DNA from: Infirmifilum sp. NZ
GTDB lineage: Archaea > Thermoproteota > Thermoprotei > Thermofilales > Thermofilaceae
Direction of reading: 5' to 3'
DNA: 64,000 nt
Assembly (NCBI RefSeq): GCF_022693705.1
Contig: NZ_CP094288.1
Span: forward strand, 1,132,443 to 1,196,442
The notes under the pieces were generated by a model. The model worked only from the letters and a program-made list of their open reading frames with translations, made no database searches and was not told the origin of the DNA. This document shows positions 32,301-41,496 of the stretch, one piece after another (position 1 is the stretch's first letter; each line of letters opens with the position of its first letter). A program made the translations under genes and the position numbers.

Positions 32301-32718
32301 ACTGCGTGTTCAAGAGCCTTAAAGCCTTTAGCATAAATTCGTAACTATCAGACCCCTGCTATCGCGCGATCTTACCTCGCACATCAAGTAGTAATTCTCT
32401 GGGAAACAGCGCCGCCTCACTTCTACCGTAACTCATCTAAGAGAGACACCTCTACCCCAAACTCCGACCGTCCTTAAACCGACCTCCTGTGCCTAGCTAT
32501 CATTAATGCTTTAATAGACTCGGCATGGGCCTCTAGCCTTGTGACGAGCGAAAACTAGAGTGCAAGAAATGGCTCTTTGAATCTATGGAAGCCGAAGCGT
32601 TAGTGGGGCTGGGTACCCTTAAAGGACAAGTGGCCTGCAAAGCTTGCGAAGCGACCAGAGGAGCACGGAACAATGGTAAGTATTTAAACCGTACCAGTTG
32701 GTTTACACCGAGTAAACC
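32301..32718. other. Gene-poor gap of about 420 bp
   Basis: Both flanking genes are transcribed away from this gap. Near its right end GTATTTAAACC (32681-32691) is a good TATA box about 30 bp before the GTG of translin. A 56-codon open stretch without a clear start (about 32547-32729, containing CKKWLFESMEAEAL and VACKACEATRGARN) looks partly protein-like and overlaps that promoter; it may be a coding remnant. Nothing else is seen. Confidence 0.4.
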
Positions 32719-33354
32719 GTGGAGGTGTTAGGTAAGGATCTTGAAAAGATCAATAAATTGTTAACCGAGCTTGATGAGAAAAGAGAAGAAATTCTGACAC
32801 TGACACGTGAGCTAACGAGAAAAGCGAGAGAAGCCATTTTCAGCCTACACAGAGGCGATCGGGAAAGAGGCATTCAAAGCCTTGAAGAGGCTCGCCGTCT
32901 CCTTAGGAGGATCCTCTCTTTCCGCGAGGGCTTTCCCAACATCTACTACGCCGGGTATGTGATATCGGCTCAAGCTGAATACGTTGAGGCGGAAATGCTC
33001 TACTCAATCTTAAGCGGGACTGCACCACCGTCGTTTGAGGATCTGGGCGTTGAGCCCCAAGCCTACCTTCAAGGTTTGGGCGACCTTATAGGCGAGCTGA
33101 GGAGAAGCGCTTTGGACGAGCTAAGGCGGGATAACTTTACCAGAGCGTGGGAGCTAGTAGACCTCATGGAAAGAATATTCTACGAGTTAAGCAAGTTCTC
33201 TCTTCCCGAGGCGTTGACACCTGGGTTAAGGCACAAAGTGGACGTTGCGAGAGCGCTCATCGACAGCACTAGAAAAGACATCCTGGTGTCGGAGAAATCC
33301 ATTAAGCTGTCAAGGAAAATAGATCATCTCCTCTCTGGTGGAGCGGGTGATTGA
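32719..33354 (+). CDS. Translin family protein
   Basis: A 211-residue all-helical archaeal homologue of translin/TRAX, proteins that bind single-stranded nucleic acid; some act as RNases. Characteristic pieces are REEILTLTRELTRKAREAIF, LEEARRLLRRILSF, YAGYVISAQAEYVEAEMLYS and LGDLIGELRRSALDELRRDN, ending with helices equivalent to VDVARALIDSTRKDI. Acidic residues in the YVEAEM helix correspond to the metal-binding face of TRAX-like RNases. The start is GTG with a TATA box about 30 bp upstream, hence probably leaderless. It overlaps the endonuclease V gene by 17 bp. Confidence 0.92.
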   Translation: MEVLGKDLEKINKLLTELDEKREEILTLTRELTRKAREAIFSLHRGDRERGIQSLEEARRLLRRILSFREGFPNIYYAGYVISAQAEYVEAEMLYSILSGTAPPSFEDLGVEPQAYLQGLGDLIGELRRSALDELRRDNFTRAWELVDLMERIFYELSKFSLPEALTPGLRHKVDVARALIDSTRKDILVSEKSIKLSRKIDHLLSGGAGD

Positions 33355-34015
33355 ACGATTCTCTATCGAGAAAGCAAGGATAGCCCAAAAGAAGATAGCT
33401 GAAAAAGTGAAAGAAGTAGACGAGATAGATTTCCCTTTAAAGTACGCTGCGGGGGTCGACGTAGCCTATGTTGATGATAAAGCCGTTGCATCAGCTGTAG
33501 TTGTGGACTACCCCGGGTTGAGAGTTATTGAAAGCAAAACCGTGGTTGTTGACGTACAGTTCCCCTATATACCCACTTTACTCGCCTTTAGAGAGGTTTG
33601 GCCGGCTTATAAGGCCGTGAAATCTCTGAGCACACCTTATCAAGTGCTGTTTGTTGACGGAAACGGGAGACTGCACCCGTTTAAAGCCGGATTTGCATGT
33701 CATCTTGGGGTAATTCTCGATAAACCCACCATTGGAGTTGCCAAAAAACTGCTAGTGGGTGAGGTTTTTCAAAAGCGGGAGAACTTAGGGGTAGTTGTTT
33801 ATAGAGGCGAGGTTTTGGCCTATGCCATAAAGCTTGGAGAGCGGAGTAGAGCTATCTACGTGAGTGTAGGGCATAAAGTAACTCTTGAAACTGCCCTAAA
33901 ACTGACTATAAGCTTTACCAAAAAGAACTCCTCGATTCCAGAACCATTAATTCAAGCTCACAGAATAGCGACCAGGTCTAGGTTGGAGTTTTTACGTTCG
34001 CGTAATAGCTCCTAA
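33338..34015 (+). CDS. nfi: Endonuclease V
   Basis: A 225-residue repair nuclease that nicks DNA one base 3' of deoxyinosine. Family motifs are YAAGVDVAYVDD (first catalytic Asp), FPYIPTLLAFREVWP (wedge region), VLFVDGNGRLHPFKAGFACHLGV (second Asp, written here as one motif in two parts FVDGNGRLHP and AGFACHLGV) and PTIGVAKKLLVG. The GTG start lies inside the translin 3' end, suggesting co-translation. The 3' end overlaps the convergent RibL-like gene by 38 bp. Confidence 0.95.
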   Translation: MERVIERFSIEKARIAQKKIAEKVKEVDEIDFPLKYAAGVDVAYVDDKAVASAVVVDYPGLRVIESKTVVVDVQFPYIPTLLAFREVWPAYKAVKSLSTPYQVLFVDGNGRLHPFKAGFACHLGVILDKPTIGVAKKLLVGEVFQKRENLGVVVYRGEVLAYAIKLGERSRAIYVSVGHKVTLETALKLTISFTKKNSSIPEPLIQAHRIATRSRLEFLRSRNSS

Positions 34016-34685
34016 GTCTGTCCCTGTAGAGCGTCGACGAGTAACCCTCGATACGCTCTTTGAGCACTACCACCTTTGTGTCCACTCCTAGGGAGTCAAT
34101 CGCTTTCTCGACAGCCTGAACGAGCCTTTCTTGGTCACTTCCGAGCACAATGTAGTCAGGGTTCACTCTCTTAATAGCGTTCTCGAAGTTCGGCGGGTAG
34201 TCACCGAGGAACGCTTCCTCCACGATCTTCAGGCTGTTTAGGATTTCGACCCGATCGCCTTCGCTGAAGATAGGCAGGTGACCCTTGGTTTCCAATACGG
34301 TTTGATCTCTAGCAACGACGACGTACACTCTGCCGTACTCGCCGGCTTTCCGCAGAAAGAATATGTGTCCTGGATGCAGTATGTCAAACACACCGCCAAC
34401 CAGGACTTTTTTCGCAGAGCCAGCAGCGGGACCGCTCCTCCACTGAAATTCTGCAAGGCCTAAGAATCTTAAGGCATCGAGGAGCCCCTCGGCGTAGCTC
34501 GAACACGCGATTGATGTAATGCAATCACCTCGATTAAGGTAAAATTGCGCGTCCTTCAAGTATAGCTTGACCTGCTCTATTACTGTTTGAAGCCTCGACG
34601 CAACATTGGAATGATTTAGTTGCCTCAGGGCCTCCTCTACGTTCTCTATGTACTTTGAAGCCTTCTCTTTACAGACTCGCTCCAA
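33978..34685 (-). CDS. ribL: DUF357 plus cytidylyltransferase (RibL-type FAD synthase)
   Basis: A 235-residue fusion. Residues 1-80 are a helical DUF357 domain (QVKLYLKDAQFYLNRGDCIT, SIACSSYAEGLLDALRFLG). Residues 95-225 are a cytidylyltransferase-like domain: VLVGGVFDILHPGHIFFLRK (HxGH), VVARDQT, then DYIVLGSDQ and the YSSTLYRDRL end motif (ISSTxxR type). Archaeal RibL makes FAD from FMN with CTP or ATP. It overlaps dphB by 40 bp, so the two form an operon, and it is convergent with endonuclease V. The pairing of both domains in one chain is typical of Thermoproteota. Confidence 0.85.
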   Translation of the reverse strand: MERVCKEKASKYIENVEEALRQLNHSNVASRLQTVIEQVKLYLKDAQFYLNRGDCITSIACSSYAEGLLDALRFLGLAEFQWRSGPAAGSAKKVLVGGVFDILHPGHIFFLRKAGEYGRVYVVVARDQTVLETKGHLPIFSEGDRVEILNSLKIVEEAFLGDYPPNFENAIKRVNPDYIVLGSDQERLVQAVEKAIDSLGVDTKVVVLKERIEGYSSTLYRDRLRSYYANVKTPT

Positions 34686-35479
34686 CCGGTAAGCACCTCG
34701 CGTTTAACTCCAAGCCTGTAATGCAAGAAATCTATTTCTGTATCGTGTAGGACGCCCGGAATGATTAAAGAGTGAGGCGGTGGGGATTTTTCTAGCTTTG
34801 TCGCCTCCTCTAGGCTACCGATAAAGATTTCCTCATCTGGTGACAGTGCCCTGGAAACTCCTATCACTAGCATGTTGGGCTCGACTACTCTCTCGCGGAA
34901 CCTCTCCTCGAGCCCCAGGAGCACAGAAGCGGCATCAGGTATGCTCATGAACACACCATCCTCAGTCCTCATTTCCAAGAGGAGCAATGTGTGCAAACCC
35001 CGAGAGAGATTGTCACCCAGAACCTTGTATGTTGTGTATGGAAAGTACCCAACCCCCTCGTCTGGAAAGACGAGAGTGGCTATTCTGCCAAACTTGTAGA
35101 CGTGCAGGCCTGTAGAGCAGAGGATAGCGTCGAAAACAGAAGGTGCAGGGTATATTTCTACGGGGACTCCGAGCCTGTAAGCCTCGGAGACTATGTATGC
35201 ATGCGTTGTGGCGAAGAAGGGGTTTCCGTAGGTCAGAATAGCAACCTTATTAGTCCGCGCCAGTTCGAGTATTTCGCGGAGCCTGCCATTCTCTAAGTCG
35301 CTGCGAGTCAGGCCCTCCACTTTCTTCCCAATAACATCTTCCAGAACTCTTTTCGAGAAGCCAGGCGTGATGCTCGTGTACTCCTCTAGGAACACCAGCT
35401 CAGCTGTCTTTAATGCTTCAACGAGTCCAAGCGAGACGTCCCGAAGACCCCAGATACCTACTCCTCCGACTATCAGCAT
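34646..35479 (-). CDS. dphB: Diphthine synthase
   Basis: SAM-dependent methyltransferase that methylates the modified histidine of elongation factor 2 on the way to diphthamide. From ATG 35479 the protein has 277 residues, normal for DphB. The Rossmann-like tetrapyrrole-methylase fold shows as VGGVGIWGLRDVSLGLVEAL, YTSITPGFSKR, AILTYGNPFFATTHAY, YPAPSVFDAILCSTGLHVYKFG, LLLEMRTEDG and LIIPGVLHDTE. The open frame continues 65 codons upstream, but those residues are not family-like. It ends inside the RibL-like gene (40-bp overlap). Confidence 0.95.
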   Translation of the reverse strand: MLIVGGVGIWGLRDVSLGLVEALKTAELVFLEEYTSITPGFSKRVLEDVIGKKVEGLTRSDLENGRLREILELARTNKVAILTYGNPFFATTHAYIVSEAYRLGVPVEIYPAPSVFDAILCSTGLHVYKFGRIATLVFPDEGVGYFPYTTYKVLGDNLSRGLHTLLLLEMRTEDGVFMSIPDAASVLLGLEERFRERVVEPNMLVIGVSRALSPDEEIFIGSLEEATKLEKSPPPHSLIIPGVLHDTEIDFLHYRLGVKREVLTGWSESVKRRLQST

Positions 35480-36319
35480 ACTAACGATGCATTTATAGTG
35501 TACCAGCAGCGCCTTTTTAGATTTCCCGAGTTTCTTCCCGCGATCAACTCGCGACCCCCGCTTACTACGGACTGGAAGAGGTTGTGGGAGGATGTCTACT
35601 AACGCCCTACAGCTTTTAGCCTTTAGTCGACACATTACATGAGAATTTTTGTACCCCAGCATCCACTTAAGCATGAGAGTTGAGGTAAGTGTGGGATCTG
35701 GGCGCCGCTCGTGGCTCGAAACAACGGCTCCGTGAAGCTTTTCTGGCGCTCTAAAGGGAGCAAAGCCGCACCTAAGGGTCTACGCCACGGAGTACGTTAA
35801 TGGTGACTTGAAAAGACTATGCTCAGGAGACACCAGGGAGGCGTTTGCGGGTAATATCCGCTACGTCTACCTTACACTAAGGGCACATAACCCGCTCGTG
35901 TTGCTCGGCCACGGTGCCGTGGACTTGGAGTGCGAAAGTAATGCATTAGGCCCCATCAGGCGTGTAGCTTCGGCCACCTCCGATGTTACGTGGCCGTCGC
36001 TACCCGCGTGAATACCTCACCTTGCGCTTAAAGCCGTAGGCTGGAGAGGCTGTCGCGCTTGTATAGGGTATTGTTCGTGAATACGTTGAACCGGGGACAA
36101 GTGTCGCCTAGCACCTCGCCTCGCTCCGAGAGGGAAAATCCAGGGTTACCTCGAAGAAGGCCTCTCCGGACTAGTGAATGGGAGTAATGTGACGGTCGCG
36201 GCCGAGTACCACCAAGCATTCTCATAAATCTAGTATACCTCGAGGAGCATTCCGAAGAAATTAATAGCTATAGCTACTGAGTAGCCGTCTTAATTTAGGC
36301 TTTAAGCCCCTTAATAGTG
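35480..36319. pseudogene. Gap with probable decayed coding sequence
   Basis: About 840 bp lie between dphB and tfb. Rightward, 35730-36011 is open for 93 codons without a good start, with protein-like stretches (ALKGAKPHLRVYATEYVNGD, YVYLTLRAHNPLVLLGHGAV). Further on, in another frame, about 36130-36226 reads GKIQGYLEEGLSGLVNGSNV and on to VAAEYHQAFS, between scattered stops in all frames. This pattern of protein-like pieces broken by stops and frame changes suggests a dead gene. The identity of the ancestor is not recognised. Confidence 0.35.
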
Positions 36320-37270
36320 CTATTTTTTTACCGGAAGCTTTATCCCGAGTTTTTTAACGAGCTCCTTATAGCGATTACGCACAGTAACTTCAGTAACCTT
36401 CGCAGCCCGAGCGACCTCTTTCTGGGTCCGCATTTCTCCATTCTGAATTGCAGCAATGTATATTGCTGCTGCGGCTAATCCTGCGGGATCCTTACCTGCG
36501 GTGAGCCCCGCGTTTCTAGCTTGCTCGATGATCTCCATAGCCCTTTTGATCGTGGAGCCTGACAGTCTCAGCAACGACCCGATACGAGGTACAAAGTCAG
36601 AGGCGTTCGGTAGCGGAACCTTTATTGCGGCCTCCCTCAACAGTAGCCTATAGCATCTTGCCACGTCCTTTCTCCCGGCCCTAGTGTAGAGAGCTATCTC
36701 ATCCAATGTTCTCGGCAACCTCATTTCTCTGCAGGCTGCATAAACAGCGGCCGCCATCACAGACTCGATGCTTCTGCCTCTCACAAGATTACTGTCTAGC
36801 GCTTTTCGGTATATCTCAATAGCTCGGTCCAGGACAGACTTAGGCAGACCGAGCTGAGCTCCAAGCCTCTCAAGCTCCACAACTGCCTGAGCCAGGTTCC
36901 TTTCAATAGAGCTTTGGGCTCTGGCTCTCACCTGCCACTTCCTAAGCCTAAGCATCTCTATCTTCTTCCTAAGGCTAATCTCACGGCCTGCCGCGTCGCG
37001 CCCAGCCCAGTCGATGTCTGTGACGAGGCTTTCGATCCCAAATCTCGAGATAGGTGCTCCGACCCTACTCCTTCTCTCCCTTTCCTCTGGCGTAAACGCC
37101 CTCCACTCTGCCCCCCTGTCAATTTCCCTTTCGCTCATCACGTAGCCGCAGTTTGCACAGATTATTTCACCGCGAGTGGCATCATAGATTAACTTCGTGC
37201 TGCCGCACTGTGGGCACTTAAGCTCTTCTTCAGATTCAAATTCTTCTTTTGCATTCTCCCTTTTAGCCAT
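36320..37270 (-). CDS. tfb: Transcription initiation factor TFB
   Basis: Archaeal TFIIB, which recognises the BRE next to TATA-TBP and recruits RNA polymerase. From ATG 37270 the protein has 316 residues: an N-terminal zinc ribbon (CPQCGSTKL and CANCGYVMS), a B-finger region ([21 protein letters not shown]) and two cyclin folds ([20 protein letters not shown] and on; [20 protein letters not shown] and on). [19 protein letters not shown] ends the protein and contains the BRE-contacting helix. CCTTAAATAGG at 37285-37295 (minus strand) lies about 20-25 bp before the ATG, supporting this start and a leaderless mRNA; the longer frame back to 37345 is unlikely. Confidence 0.95.
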   Translation of the reverse strand: MAKRENAKEEFESEEELKCPQCGSTKLIYDATRGEIICANCGYVMSEREIDRGAEWRAFTPEERERRSRVGAPISRFGIESLVTDIDWAGRDAAGREISLRKKIEMLRLRKWQVRARAQSSIERNLAQAVVELERLGAQLGLPKSVLDRAIEIYRKALDSNLVRGRSIESVMAAAVYAACREMRLPRTLDEIALYTRAGRKDVARCYRLLLREAAIKVPLPNASDFVPRIGSLLRLSGSTIKRAMEIIEQARNAGLTAGKDPAGLAAAAIYIAAIQNGEMRTQKEVARAAKVTEVTVRNRYKELVKKLGIKLPVKK

Positions 37271-37349
37271 GCCACTCACCCGAAACCTATTTAAGGATTT
37301 CTCCAATTTACTTATAAAGTTTTCTGTCAAAGAAGAGGTGTACATGTGC

Positions 37350-37757
37350 CTATACGAGTTTTCCGCTAGCTTCCCTCAGGAATAGTACTGTGACACCGTT
37401 CTTCTCAGCTCTTGTCTTCATTCTCTTATCTGCCGTAGCGAGAATAAGTCCCTCTTTCTTGGCTAGGGATATTAGCGTTGAATCCACGTCTCCCTCTTTG
37501 GTCTTCACCTCAATAACTGAGAACAAGTTACTGTGCTTAGAAAGTACATCCTTTAGCATAGCTAGCGCAATCGATGCACTCCTACCTCTTTTGGAAGCCT
37601 TAGAGAGAGCAAGCCTCTTTAACTCCTCCACAACAGCATCGGCAATTAAGATACGGCAGACTGTGATTTCACAGTCAAAAAGCACATCTAAGAGGCTCAA
37701 CCTCCGCTCAGAAACGAACAAGAGAACGCTTGTATCAACTAGCAGTGACACGCACAT
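37350..37757 (-). CDS. PIN-domain protein
   Basis: A 135-residue single PIN-domain protein of the metal-dependent RNase superfamily. Acidic active-site residues are in [10 protein letters not shown] (first Asp), [11 protein letters not shown] (Glu), [16 protein letters not shown] (Asp) and LATADKRMK (Asp). The central basic segment [17 protein letters not shown] and the overall order resemble the Fcf1/VapC9-like archaeal proteins involved in RNA processing. No antitoxin gene adjoins it, which argues against a toxin-antitoxin pair. It is leftward, upstream of tfb. Confidence 0.85.
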   Translation of the reverse strand: MCVSLLVDTSVLLFVSERRLSLLDVLFDCEITVCRILIADAVVEELKRLALSKASKRGRSASIALAMLKDVLSKHSNLFSVIEVKTKEGDVDSTLISLAKKEGLILATADKRMKTRAEKNGVTVLFLREASGKLV

Positions 37758-37911
37758 TGTGTTGCCTCGACTCTCATACCACTACTAACATCGTAATAAA
37801 AATCTTCTTGATCTATTGAATGCATTTCATGAAGATTCTCCTTAAGAAGTAAAAGTATTGCTCTACTATCAGAAAAAATATCAAAAACTTTTACAAAAAT
37901 TTATTTAATTC

Positions 37912-39291
37912 ATGATGAAGCTTTCAACAAGGGCTTCGATGCCTTCGCAAACACCACCTTCGAGGAAAAGAGTCATTATAATGGGAGCCGCAGGTCGCGA
38001 TTTTCACAATTTTAACGTTCTCTTTAAGAACAACCCCAACTACGAAGTCGTTGCTTTCACAGCTACGCAAATCCCATTTATCGAAAATCGCACGTTCCCG
38101 CCAGAACTGGCCGGTCCATTGTATCCTAACGGGATACCGATTTACCCCGAGGATCTCCTGGAAGACCTTATAAGGAAGTACAACGTCGATGAGGTCTATC
38201 TTTCGTACAGCGACCTGCGTTTTAACGATGTGATGGATAAGGCAAGCCGTGTTATAGCCGCCGGGGCGAACTTTGTTCTACTCGGAGCTGAAAAAACGAT
38301 GCTGAAGTCAACTAGGCCAGTTATAGCAGTGACTGCCTCGCGAACGGGGGCTGGGAAGAGTACCATCACACGTCTCATAGCCAGGGGCCTGAAACAGCAC
38401 GGAGTAAAGTTCGTCGTCGTTAGACACCCGATGCCATACGGTGACCTTAAGTCCAGCGTGGTTCAAAGGTTTGCGTCATTTGAAGACCTAGATAAGTACA
38501 AGTGTACAATAGAGGAGCGCGAAGAGTACGAGCCTCACCTCGCCATGGGTAGCATCGTGTACGCGGGAGTTGACTATGAGAAAATTCTTAGAGAAGCCGA
38601 AAAAGAGTCGGAGCTCATAGTGTGGGACGGCGGGAACAACGACTGGCCATTTTTCAAGCCTGATCTCTATATAACGGTGGTTGACCCTACAAGGCCGGAT
38701 GACGTTTTGGGCTCTTACCCGGGTTACGTTAACGTGAAGTTGGCTGACGTTATAGTCGTCAATAAGGTCAACGTGGTCGATAAGTCCGCAATTGAGCAGG
38801 TTGAAAAAAGCGTTCGTGAGGTGAATAAAAAGGCAATTATTGTTCATACGGTCTCGGAGGTTAATGTGGATGTTCCTGAGCTTGTTAAGGGTAAACGTGT
38901 AGTGGTAGTCGAGGATGGACCTACAGTAACCCATGGGTCGCTGAGCCATGCAGCAGGGTACTTTGCTGCGAAGCTTTACGGTGCTAGAGAGATTGTAGAC
39001 CCACGTCCTTACGCAGTCGGCACGATCGCTGAGGCGTACAGGAAGTATGCTCACATAGGGCCCGTTGTCCCGGCACTAGGGTACTCTGAAACCCAGATCA
39101 GAGAACTCGAGGAGACGCTTAACAAAGTGCCTGCAGATACCGTCGTTCTCGGCACCCCATCAGACCTACGTCGCTACCTCAGGTTAAATAAGCCGGCTGT
39201 GAGGGTGTTTTACGAAGCTCGCGATGTAAGCAACCCTGGGCTATTAGAGATACTATCTGACTTTATCACGAAGAAGGTAAAACCTCGGTGA
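37912..39291 (+). CDS. cpgS: Cyclic 2,3-diphosphoglycerate synthetase
   Basis: A 459-residue ATP-dependent enzyme that closes 2,3-bisphosphoglycerate into the cyclic thermoprotectant found in some archaea. The N-terminal domain (RVIIMGAAGRDFHNFNVLF, DEVYLSYSDLRF) is followed by a P-loop domain (VTASRTGAGKSTITRLIARG), SELIVWDGGNNDWPFFKPD and VVDPTRPDDVLGSYPGYVNV, all typical of this family. Related proteins occur in many archaea that do not make the compound, so the exact product is uncertain. The start is one of two adjacent ATGs; ATTTATTTAATTC just upstream is a TATA-like region. Confidence 0.85.
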   Translation: MMKLSTRASMPSQTPPSRKRVIIMGAAGRDFHNFNVLFKNNPNYEVVAFTATQIPFIENRTFPPELAGPLYPNGIPIYPEDLLEDLIRKYNVDEVYLSYSDLRFNDVMDKASRVIAAGANFVLLGAEKTMLKSTRPVIAVTASRTGAGKSTITRLIARGLKQHGVKFVVVRHPMPYGDLKSSVVQRFASFEDLDKYKCTIEEREEYEPHLAMGSIVYAGVDYEKILREAEKESELIVWDGGNNDWPFFKPDLYITVVDPTRPDDVLGSYPGYVNVKLADVIVVNKVNVVDKSAIEQVEKSVREVNKKAIIVHTVSEVNVDVPELVKGKRVVVVEDGPTVTHGSLSHAAGYFAAKLYGAREIVDPRPYAVGTIAEAYRKYAHIGPVVPALGYSETQIRELEETLNKVPADTVVLGTPSDLRRYLRLNKPAVRVFYEARDVSNPGLLEILSDFITKKVKPR

Positions 39292-39378
39292 AGATAGATC
39301 TTTCTGGACGGTGTTTACTCGAGGCCTCCTGGTAGATAATAATATAATCCTTCGAGAGCAAATATATTCTCAGTCGGT

Positions 39379-40449
39379 ATGGAGGAAGGCAAGGTACTTG
39401 TCCTATGCGTGGATAGGGACAACGATGTGGGTGATACTCTAGGCGTATCCACACCGGTCGTAGGAGAAGAAAGCATTCTGAAGATCGCGCTCGACTACAT
39501 TCTGAGGCGTCCAGAGGACTCAGACTCTAACGCCCTCTTCGCGGCTATCCAAACGTACAGGGAGCTCAAGGCAAAAGGGTATGAGGGCAAAGTCGAAGTT
39601 GCCCTGCTGGCAGGCGTGAAGGAGGAGGGAGTTGAAGCTGACATGAAAATACTACGCGAGCTCGACTCTATCCTATCCAAAGATAAGTACACGGGAGCAA
39701 TACTCGTGTCAGACGGACCTACAGATGAGGCGGTCGCACCGCTTATACAATCCAGGCTTCCACTCATCTCAATTAGGCGTGTGATCGTTCAGCAGTCTCG
39801 CGGAGTAGAGGAGACATTCGTCCTAATGGTCAATTACCTAAAGAAGCTCGTGACAGAGGAAAAGTACCGTAGATACTCCCTAGGTTTAACTGGAGCCGTC
39901 CTAGTCGCTTACGTTGTCCTCTCGACGCTGGTTCCGCAGTTTGTATGGCCTATCATACTACTTCTCACAGGGGCCGCTCTTTTCGTAAAAGGGTATGAGC
40001 TCGACGTGGCACTACGAGAAATCTACGCTTCGAGGCCGATAACGTTCGCCACCCTGCTACTTTCTTCGCTGCTACTGCTCTTGGGCGTTATACAGGGTCT
40101 ATCGGTCTTCGTCCAAAGCCTCTCCAAGGGGGTCTGGAACGCCCTCGGAGATATGCTTATAGCTCCGGTGGGAGCCCAGCTAATAGTTGTAGATCTACTC
40201 GTTCTGTCGGTTGCCCTGCTAATCTTCGGTAAGTTAGTAGACGCCGTCTTATCGCGTAAGCCGCCGCTGTACTCAGATGCCTTCGCGATTACCACGATAC
40301 TCATATCTCGGCAGTTGCTGGTAGAGGTTGCCAAATACCTCTCCGGAGGAGGTGACATAAGAGCGATTCTAACATGGTCTTTCATAGTTCTAGGGTTCGT
40401 GGTTTTCTCGGTAGCAATAATGCCTCTTGAGAGGAAAAGCGGGAGGTAA
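39379..40449 (+). CDS. DUF373 family membrane protein
   Basis: A 356-residue protein of the archaeal DUF373 family. Residues 1-160 form a soluble alpha/beta domain (VLVLCVDRDNDVGDTLGV, LLAGVKEEGVEADMKILREL, ILVSDGPTDEAVAPLIQSRL). The acidic DRDND motif is the family hallmark. The remaining part has about six membrane helices (LGLTGAVLVAYVVLSTLV, VWPIILLLTGAALFV, FATLLLSSLLLLLGVIQGL and others). The function is unknown. It is first of a run with the tRNA methyltransferase (3-bp gap) and RNase Z, so it may be co-expressed with tRNA maturation enzymes. Confidence 0.9.
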   Translation: MEEGKVLVLCVDRDNDVGDTLGVSTPVVGEESILKIALDYILRRPEDSDSNALFAAIQTYRELKAKGYEGKVEVALLAGVKEEGVEADMKILRELDSILSKDKYTGAILVSDGPTDEAVAPLIQSRLPLISIRRVIVQQSRGVEETFVLMVNYLKKLVTEEKYRRYSLGLTGAVLVAYVVLSTLVPQFVWPIILLLTGAALFVKGYELDVALREIYASRPITFATLLLSSLLLLLGVIQGLSVFVQSLSKGVWNALGDMLIAPVGAQLIVVDLLVLSVALLIFGKLVDAVLSRKPPLYSDAFAITTILISRQLLVEVAKYLSGGGDIRAILTWSFIVLGFVVFSVAIMPLERKSGR

Positions 40450-40452
40450 TAC

Positions 40453-41496
40453 TTGGATCGCAACGTAAGTAAGCTACTCCTAGTATTCAAATGGAATCTC
40501 GGAGAATGTAGCCAAGTAGACATCTCCAATATGCTTCGTTTATTATCGGGAAGTGGAGTTGTAAGGGAGTTGAGCAGGAACCTCTACGAGGTGGAGGGAA
40601 GCGTCGACCTAGGAGAGCTGATGGAGCACGCATACCGGTCTGTAACATTGAGCGACGTCATTGTTGTTAGAGAAGAGGTGGAGATTGGGGATTGTACTCT
40701 GGATGCGGAACCAGGAAGCAAGGAGTGGTTTCGCTCAGTCAAGATGGTCATCATTGGTGAAAAACCAAATAAAGTCCGAGTAGTGAACTGCCTTTTGGGA
40801 AAATTTATCCAGAAGAGCAACCTCTCCCTTGGTGAAATTTATCCCGAGCATGGCCAAAGATTTTTCCTTCTAGTAGACTTCGCAAGGGAGAAAGCTTACT
40901 GGGGTGAGATATTCCACAGCTTCAGGAGAGATAGATTCACGTACCGCTCGCCCGAGAAGAGACCATACTTGCAGTTCTCGGCTCTTTCACCGAAGTTGGC
41001 TCTCTTCCTAGTAAACTTATCCACTCAGGGACTCGGTGCAAGTAACGAGACCAGGACGTTTCTGGACCCGTTCTGCGGCTCGGGTAGCACGCTCATCGAA
41101 GCGGCTCTTTTAGGGTTTTACGCGGTGGGGGTTGAAATACACTACAGACCGGTTCGGGGGGCTCGGAGGAACGTGATTTTCCACGGCCTCTACGAAAGAG
41201 TAGACCTCATACTTTCAGACGCTTCAATGCTCCCTTTAAGGGCGAATGCTGTGGACGCGATAGCATTTGATCCGCCGTACGGCCGGCTCGCCTCCGCGAA
41301 GGGGCGAAGCCCCGATGAAACACTCAAACTCGCACTTCGGCGTGTAAAGGAGGCTCTAAAGAAGAGAGGGTCGTGCGTTTTCCTTTATCCATATGAAGGC
41401 GCCAATGCAGAGTTGAGGGATTTGGGGTGCGAGGAGATCTGCTGGATTCGCGAGCACTCAAGCCTCACGAGGTCAGTTTGGCGGTGTACTAAATGA
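40453..41496 (+). CDS. trmG10: tRNA (guanine(10)-N2)-methyltransferase
   Basis: A 347-residue enzyme that makes m2G/m2,2G at position 10 of tRNA. The N-terminal THUMP-related region (LLVFKWNLGECSQVDISNM, DCTLDAEPGSKEWFRSVKM) binds RNA. The catalytic domain has TFLDPFCGSGSTLIEAALLG (motif I), VGVEIHYRPVRGARRNV, LILSDASMLPLRANAVDAI and the DPPYGRLASAKG motif IV for N-methylation. The start is TTG, 3 bp after the DUF373 stop. Its stop overlaps the RNase Z start by 4 bp, making a probable tRNA-maturation operon. Confidence 0.92.
   Translation: MDRNVSKLLLVFKWNLGECSQVDISNMLRLLSGSGVVRELSRNLYEVEGSVDLGELMEHAYRSVTLSDVIVVREEVEIGDCTLDAEPGSKEWFRSVKMVIIGEKPNKVRVVNCLLGKFIQKSNLSLGEIYPEHGQRFFLLVDFAREKAYWGEIFHSFRRDRFTYRSPEKRPYLQFSALSPKLALFLVNLSTQGLGASNETRTFLDPFCGSGSTLIEAALLGFYAVGVEIHYRPVRGARRNVIFHGLYERVDLILSDASMLPLRANAVDAIAFDPPYGRLASAKGRSPDETLKLALRRVKEALKKRGSCVFLYPYEGANAELRDLGCEEICWIREHSSLTRSVWRCTK

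Noticed and set aside
37350-37757. VapBC-type toxin-antitoxin pair
   Set aside because: Only the PIN protein is present; no small antitoxin gene lies immediately upstream, and the sequence resembles RNA-processing PIN proteins.
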